Below, in pieces: positions 62,331 through 64,000 of a stretch of 64,000 nt of DNA. The notes beneath the pieces were generated by a model. The model was given only the letters and a program-made list of their open reading frames with translations. It did not search any database and was not told the DNA's origin. The stretch comes from Helichrysum umbraculigerum (taxonomy: Eukaryota > Streptophyta > Magnoliopsida > Asterales > Asteraceae), in the NCBI GenBank assembly GCA_949592205.1, contig CATIUR010000006.1:63608001-63672000 (forward strand). Direction: 5' to 3'. How positions within the stretch are numbered: the first letter of the stretch is position 1; each line of letters opens with the position of its first letter. A program made the position numbers and the translations under genes.

Positions 62331-64000
62331 GATTTTTCATGTATGCGTATATATAATAAGGATATGGAGTTTAATAAAAGAAAGGGTCATAGAAGCGGAG
62401 CTAGCAAAACCCTGTTTTTGTGATGGTCAAAGATGGAGGTTTCTTGCAACATGCAATTTGGTATTATTTTACTCTACCATGCAACATGTAACATGTTGTT
62501 ATTATTTTAGTTACGTTCACACGTTTATTTATCATTTGTTTTCCATGTTGTACAATTAATTACAACTATACAACATTTAAAATTGCAAGTGAACATGCAT
62601 ACGTAATAAATATAATTAATACGGAGTATAATCCATTTCTGATGTATATATCTTAATCAAAGAATATAGATGAAGGACATGTTAGTTATGAAAAAATAAA
62701 ATAAAAATTCTTATACTTTCATGTCATTTTAAAACTAAAGAAAATTTAAGAAAACGCATTAAATTGTGAGAGAAATATTTGGTTTTCAGAATAGGATATG
62801 TCAAAAACTCATAAATTGCCGATTCTCTTTTCTTAAAACAACTTCTCCAAAGTAGCATAACTTGAACACTTTTTCTTATCCCTCAATTTTCTTTGAAATT
62901 TTATCGAAAGATCTGAAGAATTTTTCATAACTAAACACACCTTAAAAGATTATAATATATGTATAGTAATCGAAAGTTGTATACGAATAAAGTCACAAGT
63001 TCATTTCACCCAATTTTATCAACCTTAATTTCTTTTTCCAATACTATGAATCGAGTTTTAACTTTATCACAAAGCCAGTTAATTAGTTAGGGCTAGTTAA
63101 TCTAACTGATTATAAATTACGGAGTATTAAAGAAGTCATATATGATAGATGATAAGTTAGTACTATTAAAAATTTATTAGAAATTAAAGTCCAAAAAGTT
63201 TTGTACTATAGTGTCGAATTTTCTCCCGGCCACTTGTATTAATTAAGCATGTTATAATAAACTTATAATAAAAGTACATCGGGTGTCATAGAAATTAGAA
63301 AGTGGCACGCACATGATAAAATCGCTGAACTTGAAATCTAATCTAAAATATAAATAAACCAGAATACAATGGAGAAATCTGGACCCTTAGATGAGGTTTT
63401 TTCAATTTGATCCAACGATATTTAATTAAATTAGATTAAAAATAATAATATTACACTTTAACCCCACTAAATAAAAATAAAATTACAAAACTTATCCCAC
63501 CGGATTTTTTTGAATCATAATATCACATAACCTATTTTTTTTGTAAAAAAAAAGGCAAACTTTTTTGACTTTGTTTCAAACCCCCAACATTCTAATATTT
63601 CAAATAGTATATGTAATACAGTATATAAATTTAATTATAATAAATAAATTATAAACATATTTTTACTCATGTAAATGAGTTACTAAAGTTGCATCTCTAA
63701 TGACATTATTACTATTATACAATTTCATGATTAATCCCGCGTTGTCGCGGGCTTCAACTAGTTAAAAATAAATTAAAGTTACTTATTTTTTATTTTTTAA
63801 TTTTAATTTTGCATGTGATGTGATGTGAATTGGTACCTAACAAGTTATATATTACCCGCTCATTCGCATCGGGGTATAATTTGACGATTTTAAACATTTA
63901 TTGTATTTGTCACTAATATAGTTACTTAATATCATGTAAATTCAGTACACGTTACTTACAAACATAACATTAAGGCCTCTTTATATATATTTAGAGAAAA
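62331..64000. other. upstream intergenic region
   Basis: AT-rich sequence without a supported gene. It contains a Helitron-like 3' terminus at 63736-63761. Confidence 0.45.
63736..63761 (+). mobile_element. Helitron-like 3' terminus
   Basis: A perfect 6-bp stem hairpin (CCCGCG TTGT CGCGGG) is followed after six bases by CTAG and then T, the arrangement expected at a plant Helitron 3' end. A matching 5' TC-start could not be placed, so only the end is called. Confidence 0.5.

Overview
This is eukaryotic plant nuclear DNA. It is AT-rich, has spliced genes with GT/AG introns, chloroplast-transit-like and GPI-anchored proteins (a uclacyanin-type phytocyanin and an arabinogalactan protein), MULE/FAR1 and Ulp1-type transposon genes, chromovirus retrotransposons primed by initiator tRNA-Met, and several plant MITE families. 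A eudicot is likely. Asteraceae is only a guess from general similarity of the repeats and cannot be proven from the window.

Layout. Positions 1-4,950 hold no recognised host gene but several small hAT-type elements. A two-exon uclacyanin-like copper protein gene lies at 4,960-5,693 (minus). Two short non-autonomous elements (6,056-7,327 and 7,340-8,065) sit in (TA)n microsatellites. Positions 8,140-11,340 are non-coding, with a direct duplication and two MITEs. A hAT-like element (11,522-14,758, 8-bp target duplication) contains a complete arabinogalactan-protein coding region that was later split by a solo LTR (12,000-14,103). Positions 16,087-22,221 and 60,372-62,215 carry three same-strand copies of one gene family: plastid-transit-like N-terminus, one membrane segment, an acidic coiled-coil domain and a short charged tail. 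The exon pattern is conserved (83-nt and 203-nt internal exons). Copy 2 appears frameshifted.

Between copies 2 and 3, in a (TA)n tract about 100 bp upstream of the copy-2 start, lies the main feature: a 37-kb nested Mutator-like transposon (22,321-59,313). Its ends match those of the two short elements at 6-8 kb, so I read them as one TA-microsatellite-targeting family. It carries a FAR1/MULE transposase with a SWIM zinc finger and a CCHC knuckle (inactivated by one frameshift and one stop), a decayed UDP-glycosyltransferase fragment, an apparently intact Ulp1/C48-type protease-like gene with its His-Asp-Cys residues (ULP-A), and a divergent second ULP-like gene (ULP-B) that has lost the catalytic His and Cys. 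ULP-B is further split by a non-autonomous Ty3/gypsy element (34,721-44,219), an intact, apparently very recent chromovirus (45,828-55,085, 1517-codon gag-pol) and a solo LTR (55,824-58,443). Removing these three insertions leaves an ancestral element of roughly 15.6 kb.

The window is mainly a record of layered transposition: gene capture by hAT and MULE elements, then retrotransposon insertion into the captured or element-borne genes, next to a small host gene cluster. All calls come from reading the sequence; no database search or alignment program was run.
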